A stretch of 64,000 bases of DNA from Paenibacillus sp. FSL A5-0031 (GTDB lineage: Bacteria; Bacillota; Bacilli; Paenibacillales; Paenibacillaceae). This document shows, one piece after another, positions 18,038-26,842 of the stretch. The translations under genes were made by a program, and so were the position numbers. The stretch lies in NCBI RefSeq assembly GCF_001956295.1, contig NZ_MRTD01000015.1, forward strand, positions 124,001 through 188,000, read 5' to 3'. The notes beneath the pieces were generated by a model that was not told the origin of the DNA, did not search any database, and was given only the letters and a program-made list of their open reading frames with translations. Numbering within the stretch: position 1 is the first letter of the stretch; each line of letters begins with the position of its first letter.

Positions 18038-19627
18038 TTACTCTTCCCAGCGCCAGCTCTCAATATTGTCCGTTACAGGCCATCCGTGACCATGCGGCTG
18101 AATTCGCTGCTTTCCGATATTAAGCTTGTCCTTCACGAGAAACAAATGATCAATATTTACGAGCCATGCCCATGGAGCATCGCCTTTTGCACTCAGTCCC
18201 GTTTGTCCATCCCATTGCGCTTTTTTCCAATAGGCCAGTGCTTCTTCCTCCGTGCGTGCGTCCAACGCTTGTTCAAACAGTTGATCCACGGTCTGGTTGC
18301 TGTAATAACCCGTATTGTAATAGTCAACGCCACTGAATGTGCTGCTGTATAGATTGTACATTTCGAGCGGGTCATGACTTCCCCAGCCTAGCAGCATAGC
18401 ATTCGAATGCATCAGCTTCTCAAGCTCGTCCCAGCTTTTACCTTCAACCAAAATGTGAATGCCGGCAGCTTTCACCATTTCTGCCGCAGCCAGCGCTAAC
18501 GATTGCCGTGTAACGTCACCTGAAGGATACAGCAGTGTAAGCTGTGCTTTTAACGTCCCTTTTTCGACGATACCATCACCATCGTTGTCCACCCAGCCTC
18601 CATCCGCTAATATTTTTGCAGCTGCAGCAGCATCATTATCCTTGATCTTCGTCTCGTCATTCCACCATGGAAGACCATCATTCGCTGTAAAGGCAGGTGA
18701 GCCATGTCCGTCCAAAATGCCATCGACCAGCTGCTGACGATCGATTACCGTATTGATAGCCAGGCGTATTGTTTTATCTGCGGTTACATCATTTCCAATG
18801 GGATAACCTTTTTCCGTTTTGCCGCCAGCTTTGACATAGGGGAATGCGATTCCGCGGTTATCTACTGTTTTTACTGCTTCAATCCGCATGCCAGCAACCT
18901 TTTGTTTGCTAAACGTGGACGGTATATAAGCAAGATCAACGCTTCCAGCCTTTGCTGCCGCGAATGCGCCGTCTTCATTTAAAAATAAGAAAGTCAGCTT
19001 CTGAAAATACGGCTTGTCTCCGTAATAGTTCGCGTTTGCCTTTACGATTAGCTGCTGTCCGCGATCCCATTGTACGAATATAAACGGACCTGAGCCGATC
19101 GGGTTTTCCGCATAACTGCTCGAATAAGCATGTTTAGGTACAATACCTGTCGTTATAAGATAATAAACAAATGTCGATTGCGGTTTCTTTAAATGAAACA
19201 CAACTTCGTTATTTCCTGCTTCTACGTTTGCTAAATTAGTTAGATCAATCGCAGCTCCATTGCTGGCAGCTGTATCGAATGTAAACTTCACATCCTCAGA
19301 AGTTAACGGCTTTCCGTCGGAGAATACGACATCCTCCCGCAGCTTGACCGTCCACGACTTGCCATCCTCGCTTACGTGATAGTCAGCAGCCAAATCCTTC
19401 ACAATATTCAGATCATCATCTCGTTTAAGCAGTGTACTCTGGAATAGCGGAGAGCCGTATCGTCCCCAGCCTTTAATCGGATCAAAACCGGTGTCCGGCT
19501 CTGATCCTACCGCAACAATTAGCTCATCTGTTTTGGCAGCGGTGTCTGCCGGCTTCACACTGCTGCATCCTGTGATGATGAATATAACAATGATTGCATA
19601 AGTGATAGCTGAAACGATAGTTTTCAA
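18038..19627 (-). CDS. nikA: Nickel-binding lipoprotein NikA (SBP family 5)
   Basis: 529 aa, close to the length of known NikA proteins. The signal peptide ends in a lipobox ITGC (Cys21), so it is anchored outside the membrane. It is of the family-5 solute receptor type: EDGKSWTVKLREDVVFSDGKPLT, NPIGSGPF and TIRLAINTVIDRQQLVDG. The opening PDTGFDPIKGWGRYG is typical of one NikA-like subgroup rather than of the E. coli protein. The start is a TTG with AGGAGGG seven bases upstream. Its promoter carries NikR-like half-sites, which is the best evidence that the ligand is nickel, probably as a chelate. Confidence 0.85.
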   Translation of the reverse strand: MKTIVSAITYAIIVIFIITGCSSVKPADTAAKTDELIVAVGSEPDTGFDPIKGWGRYGSPLFQSTLLKRDDDLNIVKDLAADYHVSEDGKSWTVKLREDVVFSDGKPLTSEDVKFTFDTAASNGAAIDLTNLANVEAGNNEVVFHLKKPQSTFVYYLITTGIVPKHAYSSSYAENPIGSGPFIFVQWDRGQQLIVKANANYYGDKPYFQKLTFLFLNEDGAFAAAKAGSVDLAYIPSTFSKQKVAGMRIEAVKTVDNRGIAFPYVKAGGKTEKGYPIGNDVTADKTIRLAINTVIDRQQLVDGILDGHGSPAFTANDGLPWWNDETKIKDNDAAAAAKILADGGWVDNDGDGIVEKGTLKAQLTLLYPSGDVTRQSLALAAAEMVKAAGIHILVEGKSWDELEKLMHSNAMLLGWGSHDPLEMYNLYSSTFSGVDYYNTGYYSNQTVDQLFEQALDARTEEEALAYWKKAQWDGQTGLSAKGDAPWAWLVNIDHLFLVKDKLNIGKQRIQPHGHGWPVTDNIESWRWEE

Positions 19628-19655
19628 CCCAATCCCTCCTGTTGCGTTACATTAA

Positions 19656-19683
19656 GTAACACGATTATGTGATATTGTAACAC
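19656..19683. promoter_or_regulatory. NikR-like half-sites over the nikA promoter
   Basis: GTAACAC occurs at 19656-19662 and again at 19677-19683, separated by 14 bp, and GTTAC at 19646-19650 makes an inverted repeat with the first. The second copy overlaps a minus-strand -10 (TACAAT, 19674-19679), itself 17 bp from ATGAAA (19697-19702). From memory, many non-enteric NikR sites read GTGTTAC-N13/14-GTAACAC; here the two full copies point the same way. Confidence 0.65.
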
Positions 19684-19735
19684 GACTTTGATAGAGTTTC
19701 ATCCTTTTTCTTCAAAATTCGCTCAAAAAACGCCA

Positions 19736-19787
19736 GAAAAAAAAGAGGACCTAACATCGACAGCGTCGATATGTTAGAAATCCTCTT
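19736..19787 (-). terminator. Terminator separating nikR from nikABCDE
   Basis: AAGAGGA (19743-19749) pairs with TCCTCTT (19781-19787), and an inner CTAACAT/ATGTTAG helix closes on GAC/GTC. A run of eight T follows on the minus strand. nikR and nikA therefore appear to be separate units. Confidence 0.9.
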
Positions 19788-19833
19788 AATTGTACAATCC
19801 TATTGAAAAATTCAAATATAACAGCTTCCGATC

Positions 19834-20283
19834 TCAAGTATGAGTATGCTCTTTGGCAGAATCATGTTTGTCCGCATAAGTAACGGAGAGCTCGGCATAA
19901 ATGACGCCCTTCTGTGCTTGAATCTTCTGATGCAGCGACCGCAGGCGCGACAGCTGTCCTCTCACGACGATGACCTCCAAGCATTGATCATGGTTTAAGT
20001 GGACATGCATGTTGGAAATAATATCGTGATGAAAGCGATGCTGCACCTCCATCAGAACAATGGGTAAATCACTGACATGGTGATCATATACGAGAACAAT
20101 CGTACCTGCAACATGCTCCTGACCGTTCATTCGGGTTGGCTCAAGCAAGGCTCGCCTAACCAAATCACGAATGGCCTCCGATCGATTATGATAGCCAAGT
20201 TCGTCTGTATATCGATCAAATTGATCAATCAGCGGTGCCGGAAAGGACACGCCAAACCGAACCAGCTCTTCCTTTTCAGCCAT
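19834..20283 (-). CDS. nikR: Nickel-responsive regulator NikR
   Basis: 149 aa in two parts: an N-terminal ribbon-helix-helix (VRFGVSFPAPLIDQF then HNRSEAIRDLVRRAL) and an ACT-type metal domain. The four high-affinity nickel ligands known from E. coli NikR (His76, His87, His89, Cys95) align as His82, His93, His95 and Cys101 in HRFHHDIISNMHVHLNHDQC, with identical spacing. With nickel it should bind the nikA promoter and shut off uptake. It starts 206 bp upstream of nikA and has its own terminator. AGGGTG supports the ATG. Confidence 0.95.
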   Translation of the reverse strand: MAEKEELVRFGVSFPAPLIDQFDRYTDELGYHNRSEAIRDLVRRALLEPTRMNGQEHVAGTIVLVYDHHVSDLPIVLMEVQHRFHHDIISNMHVHLNHDQCLEVIVVRGQLSRLRSLHQKIQAQKGVIYAELSVTYADKHDSAKEHTHT

Positions 20284-20314
20284 ATGTTCACCCTGCCTGC
20301 TTCAGATTCGACAT

Positions 20315-20632
20315 CTAGTTGATCGGTTTATTCAAGATTGGATAATCAACAACGATTACGTTATCAAGCAGCCCGTCCAGCAAACCTACAAAATGCTGAT
20401 GTGCAGGATGCGGACCGTAGTCGAGCAAAGACTGCTGATCCTTAAAGGTAACTCGCAAGCCCAGTGTGTAACCTTGAATATTATCCGTTTCTGTCGTTGC
20501 ATTACAGCCTGCAGTCAATTCAATGATGCCTGGAACTTCTGTTTGCAAGGAATAAAGAGCGCTCAGCAGCTCTTGTTCTTTGGTGCTAGAAAGCTTCTCT
20601 TTAAACTTAAATGATACGAGATGCTCGTACAT
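20315..20632 (-). CDS. Dabb family stress-responsive alpha/beta-barrel protein
   Basis: 105 aa from the ATG at 20630-20632, chosen for AAGGAG ten bases upstream; the open frame is 16 codons longer. The ferredoxin-like dimeric fold is indicated by MYEHLVSFKFKEKLS, a mid LTAGCNA segment, QGYTLGLRVTFKDQQSLLDY and the closing HPAHQHFVG...VVDYP. Enzymatic roles in the family vary and no active site can be named. It lies 32 bp upstream of nothing cotranscribed on its strand except nikR, which starts downstream of it, so a short nikR-Dabb transcript from upstream is possible. Confidence 0.85.
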   Translation of the reverse strand: MYEHLVSFKFKEKLSSTKEQELLSALYSLQTEVPGIIELTAGCNATTETDNIQGYTLGLRVTFKDQQSLLDYGPHPAHQHFVGLLDGLLDNVIVVDYPILNKPIN

Positions 20633-20731
20633 ATTCGAATAACTCCTTTCTTTTGTAAAATACGACGTTCTCCCTATCATATCATGGACTTCTATTCTAT
20701 TGTTATCACGAATGTATTCACTGCCTTATGC

Positions 20732-21835
20732 TTACCTCGGCCATCGCTCATTAGCCGGGGGCATCTGAGGAAATGGGGCATGCGGCTCCATCTGATACCA
20801 ATAGGCTACGGATGAGATGTCGTCGGAGCGATCGAACAGCTTCGTATGGTCGTGACCGATTTGCTGAATTGTCACACGCAGATCATTTTCAAATCGAATC
20901 GGATCGGGCAGATGCCAGCGGTACATGCCGTGCATGGGTACATTATGACCATACCACGGGTCGACCTCCGTCGTTTCCTTGTAAAACTTATAGCCCAAAT
21001 ACGCCGTGGAATACGATTCGGGTTCGTTTGTCCGCGTATTGCTGAAACACCATGCGCCTCCCACATAGTCCTCCGTGCCCGTTCCACAAATCGTTGGCCA
21101 ATCTTGATCGCCATCCATATAAAATTTGATCTCGCCTTCTCCCCACCAGTTCCGCTCAAGTGCTGCCCAAGCTAGGTATGTGCCAATATATTGTCCTGCA
21201 CCTTTGACATTATCCAGAATCGTATAGTCTTTGCCTATTACTGTGACCTTCTCACGGCGCCACTGCGCGTGAAAGTACGCTGCATTCTCTGGCAGCTCAT
21301 CGACGAGCGAATAATTAAACGTATAGAAAAAACCATCAATGTTAGCGGCATGCTGATTTACAATCGTGATTTTCGCCGATTTCCGGAACGGCATTGGAAT
21401 ATAACAGTTCATGCCGCCCGTCGGGACGACAGCAATCGGAAGTGAATGAACGCTTGCTCGCATACCGAAGCCATTGCAGAAAAAATCACCGAGCGGAACG
21501 TCCACCGATGGGCTCGTCTCATCATCCCAGTACATGCGCAGAATAAGATCACGAAGCACGTATTGTGCCGCATGCCCTCTGCCCGTTTTGTCCGCGACAG
21601 TAATCCAGAAATGTTGGATTACTCCCGTCCCTTGAATATGGGCAAGCGTCACTTCTTCACCTTGACCCAGTGTTATGGCAGGCCTGCCTTTTCTTCCAAT
21701 GCCCAAGTTGCTCGCTTCTTTACCGCCCTGCCCCTTCTCACCATTCACATTTTCTGCTGAAATGGATCGTGTACGCGCATTCGTGACGAGCGGAGCGGAG
21801 GATAAGCCAAATCCTAGTCCGTGCTGCTGCAGCAT
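20732..21835 (-). CDS. GH172 (DUF2961) family glycoside hydrolase
   Basis: 367 aa. Features of the DUF2961/GH172 family are GTGVIQHFWITV, PSVDVPLGDFFCNGFG, YIPMPFRKSAKITI, CGTGTEDYVGGAWCF and FENDLRVTIQQIGH. Characterised relatives cleave fructose or arabinofuranose disaccharide linkages (difructose anhydride, alpha-D-arabinofuranosidase activities), using two carboxylates; the Glu in GTGTEDY is a likely one. There is no signal peptide, so it acts on imported oligosaccharides. GAGGTGA fixes the ATG. It is divergent from an AraC-cupin regulator. Confidence 0.88.
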   Translation of the reverse strand: MLQQHGLGFGLSSAPLVTNARTRSISAENVNGEKGQGGKEASNLGIGRKGRPAITLGQGEEVTLAHIQGTGVIQHFWITVADKTGRGHAAQYVLRDLILRMYWDDETSPSVDVPLGDFFCNGFGMRASVHSLPIAVVPTGGMNCYIPMPFRKSAKITIVNQHAANIDGFFYTFNYSLVDELPENAAYFHAQWRREKVTVIGKDYTILDNVKGAGQYIGTYLAWAALERNWWGEGEIKFYMDGDQDWPTICGTGTEDYVGGAWCFSNTRTNEPESYSTAYLGYKFYKETTEVDPWYGHNVPMHGMYRWHLPDPIRFENDLRVTIQQIGHDHTKLFDRSDDISSVAYWYQMEPHAPFPQMPPANERWPR

Positions 21836-21860
21836 AGTCCATCACCTCATGTATCAATTA

Positions 21861-21935
21861 TTGTTTATTATCGAGCCTATTATATAATGATAGATATGAT
21901 TATCCCTTACCTTTTATTGTTAAGTTGTTTATCAT
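21861..21935. promoter_or_regulatory. Repeated 11-bp element in the GH172/AraC promoter region
   Basis: TTGTTTATTAT (21861-21871) and TTGTTTATCAT (21925-21935) are direct repeats 64 bp apart, flanking the AT-rich centre between the two divergent genes. They are candidate half-sites for the adjacent AraC protein. Confidence 0.4.
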
Positions 21936-21955
21936 AAATTGCTGAGGTGATCGAT

Positions 21956-22825
21956 ATGCAGGTCGATAAACTGTCCCCCTATATTCGGGTGGCTATGGAC
22001 AGTGTGCTGGAGCCTACGTGGAAGATGGATGAGCGGGTTATTTGGGATTATGAGCTGCTATACCTCATGGAGGGTCAAATGCTCGTAACCGTGGAGGATG
22101 TTGTCTATCACGGAAAGGCTGGAGACTGCTTCTTCTTTAAGCCCGGGCAAAGACACGCTATTCAAAATATTGGCGGAACGAGAGTTCGCCAGCCCCATGT
22201 TCATTTTGATCTGTATGTTCAGCCTGACAGCCAAGATGTTGGCGTTTCCTTTAAACCGCTCCATCAGATGAATACGAAGGAGAAGGACTGGTTTCGTAAT
22301 AATGAGCTATCCGCATCACCGTTTCTTATGCCTGCTCATTTTCGCCTTGGAGATCCCTTTCCTTTGGAACAATCGCTCTTCGAATTGATTCGCGAATTCG
22401 AAACGAAACCTCCCTTTTATGAGATCCGTATCAAAGGCTGTTTGCTGGCGATTTTGTCCCTCATCATGAGGGAGCAATATTGGGGCAGCAAAACAAAAAG
22501 TGATGGACAGCTGGGCCTGCTTACGGATATTCGTTCATACATTGAGCATAATGTGCACCGCTGCATCAAGCTGGATGAGCTGTCTGAGCGATTCCATATA
22601 AGCAAATTCCATTTGATTCATTTGTTCAAAAACATGTTTCAGAAAACACCGATTCAATATCATCAGCAGATCCGTATAGAAAAAGCTAAAATGATGATTC
22701 AGTTTACTTATTTGCCGATGCAGGATATCGCTGAGCAGCTCGGCTATTCGAACATTCATGCTTTCAGCCGCGCATTCAAAGGGAGTGAAGGCTGCAGTCC
22801 TTCCAAGTACCGGCAGGAAAAATAA
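21956..22825 (+). CDS. AraC family regulator with cupin sensor (third)
   Basis: 289 aa. The cupin part reads RVIWDYELLYLMEGQ, GKAGDCFFFKPGQRHAI and VRQPHVHFDLY. The AraC domain shows LDELSERFHISKFHLIHLFK and IAEQLGYSNIHAFSRAFKG. The frame opens with a GTG inside the ribosome site; GAGGTGAT lies just before the ATG at 21956, which is preferred. The gene is divergent from GH172 and probably activates it in response to its sugar. It is the third regulator of the same design in 20 kb, but sequence identity between them is low. Confidence 0.9.
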   Translation: MQVDKLSPYIRVAMDSVLEPTWKMDERVIWDYELLYLMEGQMLVTVEDVVYHGKAGDCFFFKPGQRHAIQNIGGTRVRQPHVHFDLYVQPDSQDVGVSFKPLHQMNTKEKDWFRNNELSASPFLMPAHFRLGDPFPLEQSLFELIREFETKPPFYEIRIKGCLLAILSLIMREQYWGSKTKSDGQLGLLTDIRSYIEHNVHRCIKLDELSERFHISKFHLIHLFKNMFQKTPIQYHQQIRIEKAKMMIQFTYLPMQDIAEQLGYSNIHAFSRAFKGSEGCSPSKYRQEK

Positions 22826-22828
22826 ATA

Positions 22829-22872
22829 GAGGCTGCCCCTGAAGTAGAATAATCTACATTGGGGACAGCCTC
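22829..22872. terminator. Bidirectional terminator
   Basis: GAGGCTG...CAGCCTC closes a stem with inner CCC/GGG and GTAGA/TCTAC helices between the convergent AraC and lacZ genes. The plus strand continues ACTTCATTTTA. Its core resembles the hairpin at 4592-4637. Confidence 0.75.
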
Positions 22873-22907
22873 ACTTCATTTTACATAATCTTGTTCATAA
22901 ACATAAC

Positions 22908-25900
22908 TTATACGCGGTGAATATTGAATTCAAACGCCATCTCTTGATTTGCTGGAATGAGATATTCGTCATGGACTGGCGCACCCCAGCTGTCGTCACC
23001 GCCAACACCCATTTGTCTGCCGGCTACGGTAACTACCGTATAATGCACGTTGGGCAGCTCGTAGTGATGGCTGGCACTTTCAAGCTCAAATGCTGTATAA
23101 GGTGAAATATTGCATTCTACCGGCTGCGCTGCAGGCGCTGAAATTCGAATGCCGCGACCATAATCATTCGTAATATTTACACGGCGAACGCCCGTGCGAT
23201 TACCTGATTCTTGCGGTACGACATAACCGGATACATTTTCTGCGGCATTGTTGCTGAACTCACAAAGCTTAGCGCCAAATGCCCGGTCAATGTAGTTCTC
23301 TTCCGGCCCCATGGCATACCAATCCAAATGGCTATAATCTGCGGGAACCTTGAATGATAATGCGAATATTGGCAGCTTCGGCAGCCCTGCCGCTCCTGTG
23401 TAGCGGGATTTGACGTTCAAGCTGCCGTCTGCGAACACGGTGTACGCTACGGTGACAAGCACTTCCGAGCTAATGCTCAGCTTGTACTTGAAGGTAACGG
23501 TTGCACTTCCAGACTGCTCGGTAAGTTCAACTTGAGTACATTTGCGTGTCAGGCTTGCCGCAAACCATACGCCGGAATCGAAGCCGAGCGAGAAGCCTTT
23601 ATCGTTATCCGTAGTTGCACGCCAGAATAATGGCGCCGGCGGGATAGCAATCATCTCTCTGCCCGCATAATTGACCGATGTGAGCGTGCCTGCCTGCTTC
23701 GAGAACATGATGCTGAAATCGCGGCCATGCATGCCAATGTTAACATCACCTTCGACAACTCTAAGCGAGCCTTCCGGCAGCATGGCCTCCGCACGATTTT
23801 CCACTAAAAACACAAATTGTCCGAAGGAAATCTCATAGCCAGCTTGTGCCCATAAATGATCTTCTTTCAATGTAAGCGCAGCATGCAGTACATATTCCCC
23901 TTGCTCCGCTGCCTCAGGAAGCTCAAGCTTCACATATGATTCGCTTTGTGCAGCCACATCAACGGATAATGTACTGCGGAATATTTCTTTCCCGTCAAGA
24001 TGGAGGCAAACAACTAAATCATATGCATCCGTACCCTCGAACAGATTCTCATTCTTAATCGTCACGCCATGGCGATCAGGAATAAGCTTCAAGTTCTGAT
24101 AAAGAAATTTTACTTCCTGCATCTTCGGCGATTCCTTACGATCCGCATAAACAATACCATTCGTACAGAAGTTATAATCCGTCGCGCGATCATCGAAGTC
24201 TCCGCCGTAAGCAAGAAACTCTTTACCATAGCGGTCCTTCTTCACGATTACCTGGTCAATATAGTCCCAAATGAAGCCGCCTTGATACATCGGATACTTT
24301 TGTTCAAGCTCCGTGTATTTATGCATGCCGCCTACTGAATTGCCCATAGCATGCATATATTCACAGCTAATATATGGCTTTTGCGGGTCATCGTTCAAAT
24401 ACTCTTCGATATCAGCGGGCTTAGCATACATCCGGCTCTCCATATCGCTTGTGTCATTATATTTGCGGTTATGGAATACACCTTCATAATGAACTAAACG
24501 GCTAGGGTCCGTCTCGCGGAAGTAATTCGATACGTTCAAGAGCACCTCGCCAGCATAAGCTTCATTGCCCACTGACCAAATGAGAATAGACGGATGGTTC
24601 TTATCGCGTTCAACCATGGAAATCGCACGGTCCATCACGATAGGCTGCCATTCCGGCTTGTTTTCCGGGATGTTCCACGAAGGCTCAACCGCGCCCATTT
24701 TCTGCCACGAGCCATGCGTCTCCAAATTCATCTCATCGATGACATAGACGCCATAAATATCACATAGCTCATACCATAACGATTGATTCGGATAATGAGA
24801 GGTTCTCACCGCATTCAGATTGTTGCGCTTAAGCGTTGCAATATCCCAAAGCATATCATCCTTCGAAATCGCTCTTCCCTTGCGGCTATTGAATTCATGG
24901 CGGTTAACGCCCTTAAATACGATACGCTTGCCGTTTAGATGCATGATTTTATTGATCATTTCAAATTTGCGGAAGCCAACCCTTTGAGGAATCGCTTCAA
25001 TGAGATGGCCTGCTTGATCATAAGCCGTAATATAAAGCATATACAAATAAGGTTTTTCTGCACTCCAAGGGATCACTACACCTGCATCCAATGAAAGGGT
25101 TAAGGATGAACCTTCGACCGAATCAGAGGAAACCGTCGCAACAGATAAACCGTCTGCATCCTTTAGTTCCATCCTTATTCTCGATGGCTGCTGCCCTTCG
25201 AGTTTCATATCGGCTTGAATACTGCCAGTAGTATAGTCATCATTTAAATCTGCATGTACAAATAGGTCACGGACGTGGATACTTGGAACGGAATACAAAT
25301 AAACATCACGGAAAATGCCTGAGAAACGCCAGAAGTCCTGATCTTCCAGCCAGCTGCCTGTACTGCGCTGATAAACTTCAACCGCAAGCTTGTTTTCGCC
25401 ATCTACCAAATAAGGCGATAAATCAAACTCCGCTGGCGTAAAGCTGTCCTCGCTGTATCCAACAAATTTACCATTCAACCATACATAAAACGCTGACTCC
25501 ACACCTTGAAACGAAATGTAGACTGGTTTTTGCTGCATATTAGCTGGTACCTGAAAATATTTAACGTAGCTGCCGACAGGGTTATGATCCTCCGGAATAG
25601 CTGGCGGACGAATATCATGATGGCCGTCCCAAGGATACATCGTGTTTACATATTGCGGTTTGCCGTAACCCTGCATTTGGATATGTCCCGGCACGTTAAT
25701 ATCTCCCCAGCTATCGCAAACATAATCCAATTGGTAGAATCGCTCTGGACGATCCTCCGGTTTCACGGCATAGCTGAATTTCCAGCTTCCGTTTAGATCA
25801 TAGCGAAGTGCCATTTGGCCATCAGCGGCTGCTTCCTCTATTGATTCGTAATAGCGATGATCAGAATGTGCTGGCAGCCGGTTCACAGCAAATACGCTTA

Positions 25901-25940
25901 AATCGGTAAGCCAATTTATCGTCGGTTTCATTTCATTCAT
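22908..25940 (-). CDS. lacZ: Beta-galactosidase, glycoside hydrolase family 2
   Basis: 1010 aa, the size of LacZ-type enzymes, with sugar-binding, jelly-roll, immunoglobulin-like, TIM-barrel and C-terminal super-sandwich domains in the usual order. The acid/base is Glu460 in WSVGNEAY and the nucleophile Glu527 in SCEYMHAMGNS. NRHEFNSRKGR and RTSHYPNQSLWYELCD are the expected substrate motifs. No signal peptide: it cleaves imported galactosides. It is last in a sugar ABC transporter operon, after an intergenic terminator hairpin that may lower its expression. AGGGG is eight bases upstream of the ATG. Confidence 0.96.
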   Translation of the reverse strand: MNEMKPTINWLTDLSVFAVNRLPAHSDHRYYESIEEAAADGQMALRYDLNGSWKFSYAVKPEDRPERFYQLDYVCDSWGDINVPGHIQMQGYGKPQYVNTMYPWDGHHDIRPPAIPEDHNPVGSYVKYFQVPANMQQKPVYISFQGVESAFYVWLNGKFVGYSEDSFTPAEFDLSPYLVDGENKLAVEVYQRSTGSWLEDQDFWRFSGIFRDVYLYSVPSIHVRDLFVHADLNDDYTTGSIQADMKLEGQQPSRIRMELKDADGLSVATVSSDSVEGSSLTLSLDAGVVIPWSAEKPYLYMLYITAYDQAGHLIEAIPQRVGFRKFEMINKIMHLNGKRIVFKGVNRHEFNSRKGRAISKDDMLWDIATLKRNNLNAVRTSHYPNQSLWYELCDIYGVYVIDEMNLETHGSWQKMGAVEPSWNIPENKPEWQPIVMDRAISMVERDKNHPSILIWSVGNEAYAGEVLLNVSNYFRETDPSRLVHYEGVFHNRKYNDTSDMESRMYAKPADIEEYLNDDPQKPYISCEYMHAMGNSVGGMHKYTELEQKYPMYQGGFIWDYIDQVIVKKDRYGKEFLAYGGDFDDRATDYNFCTNGIVYADRKESPKMQEVKFLYQNLKLIPDRHGVTIKNENLFEGTDAYDLVVCLHLDGKEIFRSTLSVDVAAQSESYVKLELPEAAEQGEYVLHAALTLKEDHLWAQAGYEISFGQFVFLVENRAEAMLPEGSLRVVEGDVNIGMHGRDFSIMFSKQAGTLTSVNYAGREMIAIPPAPLFWRATTDNDKGFSLGFDSGVWFAASLTRKCTQVELTEQSGSATVTFKYKLSISSEVLVTVAYTVFADGSLNVKSRYTGAAGLPKLPIFALSFKVPADYSHLDWYAMGPEENYIDRAFGAKLCEFSNNAAENVSGYVVPQESGNRTGVRRVNITNDYGRGIRISAPAAQPVECNISPYTAFELESASHHYELPNVHYTVVTVAGRQMGVGGDDSWGAPVHDEYLIPANQEMAFEFNIHRV

Positions 25941-25967
25941 TTTATTTTCCCCTTAAATGGATTTAAA

Positions 25968-26007
25968 AGTCAGGCGGGCTGCGGTGAAACAAGCAGCCCG
26001 CCTGACT
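25968..26007 (-). terminator. Intra-operon terminator before lacZ
   Basis: A perfect 15-bp stem AGTCAGGCGGGCTGC (25968-25982) pairs with 25993-26007, followed on the minus strand by TTTT. It sits between the permease gene and lacZ, so lacZ depends on readthrough or on partial termination. Confidence 0.85.
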
Positions 26008-26017
26008 CTGATTATGC

Positions 26018-26842
26018 TTATTTTACTGAACCCGTCATTCCTGCTACGAAATGCTTCTGCATTAGGAAAAACACTAGCGCAGTTGGAATCGTGGATATAA
26101 CGATCGCTGTCATAATAATGCCGTAATCCGGTGAATAGCTCGATCCTAGATTGGATATGAGCATCGGAATTGTTTTCTTCTCCGGCGATTGCAATACAAT
26201 GAGCGGCCATAAGTAGTTGTTCCAGCTCGACATGAACGTAATAATTCCTGCCGCTGCATAGGTCGTTTTCATTGTAGGCATGAAGATACGGAAGAAAAGA
26301 CTGATTTCGTTAAGCCCATCAATTCGGCCCGCCTCCAGCAGCTCCCGCGGAAACATCTTCGTGTTCTGACGGAAGAAGAAAATAAGAAACGCTGTGGTAA
26401 AGGTCGGAAGAACTACACCAGACAACGTGTCTATGCCGAGAAAGGGTACAGCTTGCGATATGCCTGCAAACATTTGATACAACGGCACCATGATAGCCGC
26501 AAAAGGAATCATCATGGATAACAGCAGGATGTTAAATACAACATCCTTTGCTTTGCTCTTATAAATCTCAAAGCCATAACCAGCGAGTGAGGCAATAACC
26601 ATGGCCAATATGGTTGTTGTGACCGATATTTTTGCCGAGTTCAACAATGCTGGAACAATATCTACCGTCTCAAATAACTGACTTAAATTTTCAAACAGCT
26701 GGCTGCCGGGAAGCAATCTTCCCTTCGTTACGTCAGCCGACTTATTCGTAGCGCTGATAATCATCCAAAGAAATGGAAAGATGGACACGAACGCAGCGAC
26801 ACTTAGAAAAATATAAACAAAGATGCGTTTTAATTTATCCAT
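26018..26842 (-). CDS. Carbohydrate ABC transporter permease (MalG/GanQ type)
   Basis: 274 aa from the ATG at 26840-26842, preferred for AGGTGA just upstream; the open frame is 10 codons longer. Six helices and the EAA motif ELLEAGRIDGLNEISLFFRI identify the MalG-like subunit of a CUT1 sugar importer. The Met codon overlaps the last codons of the upstream permease gene. With the lipoprotein at 27864 and lacZ it resembles the galactan system ganSPQA of B. subtilis in order and content. Confidence 0.9.
   Translation of the reverse strand: MDKLKRIFVYIFLSVAAFVSIFPFLWMIISATNKSADVTKGRLLPGSQLFENLSQLFETVDIVPALLNSAKISVTTTILAMVIASLAGYGFEIYKSKAKDVVFNILLLSMMIPFAAIMVPLYQMFAGISQAVPFLGIDTLSGVVLPTFTTAFLIFFFRQNTKMFPRELLEAGRIDGLNEISLFFRIFMPTMKTTYAAAGIITFMSSWNNYLWPLIVLQSPEKKTIPMLISNLGSSYSPDYGIIMTAIVISTIPTALVFFLMQKHFVAGMTGSVK

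Noticed and set aside
19628..19833. Riboswitch before nikA
   Set aside because: The leader is short, ends at a good ribosome site and holds NikR-like sites; no aptamer-like structure such as cobalamin or NiCo was recognised.
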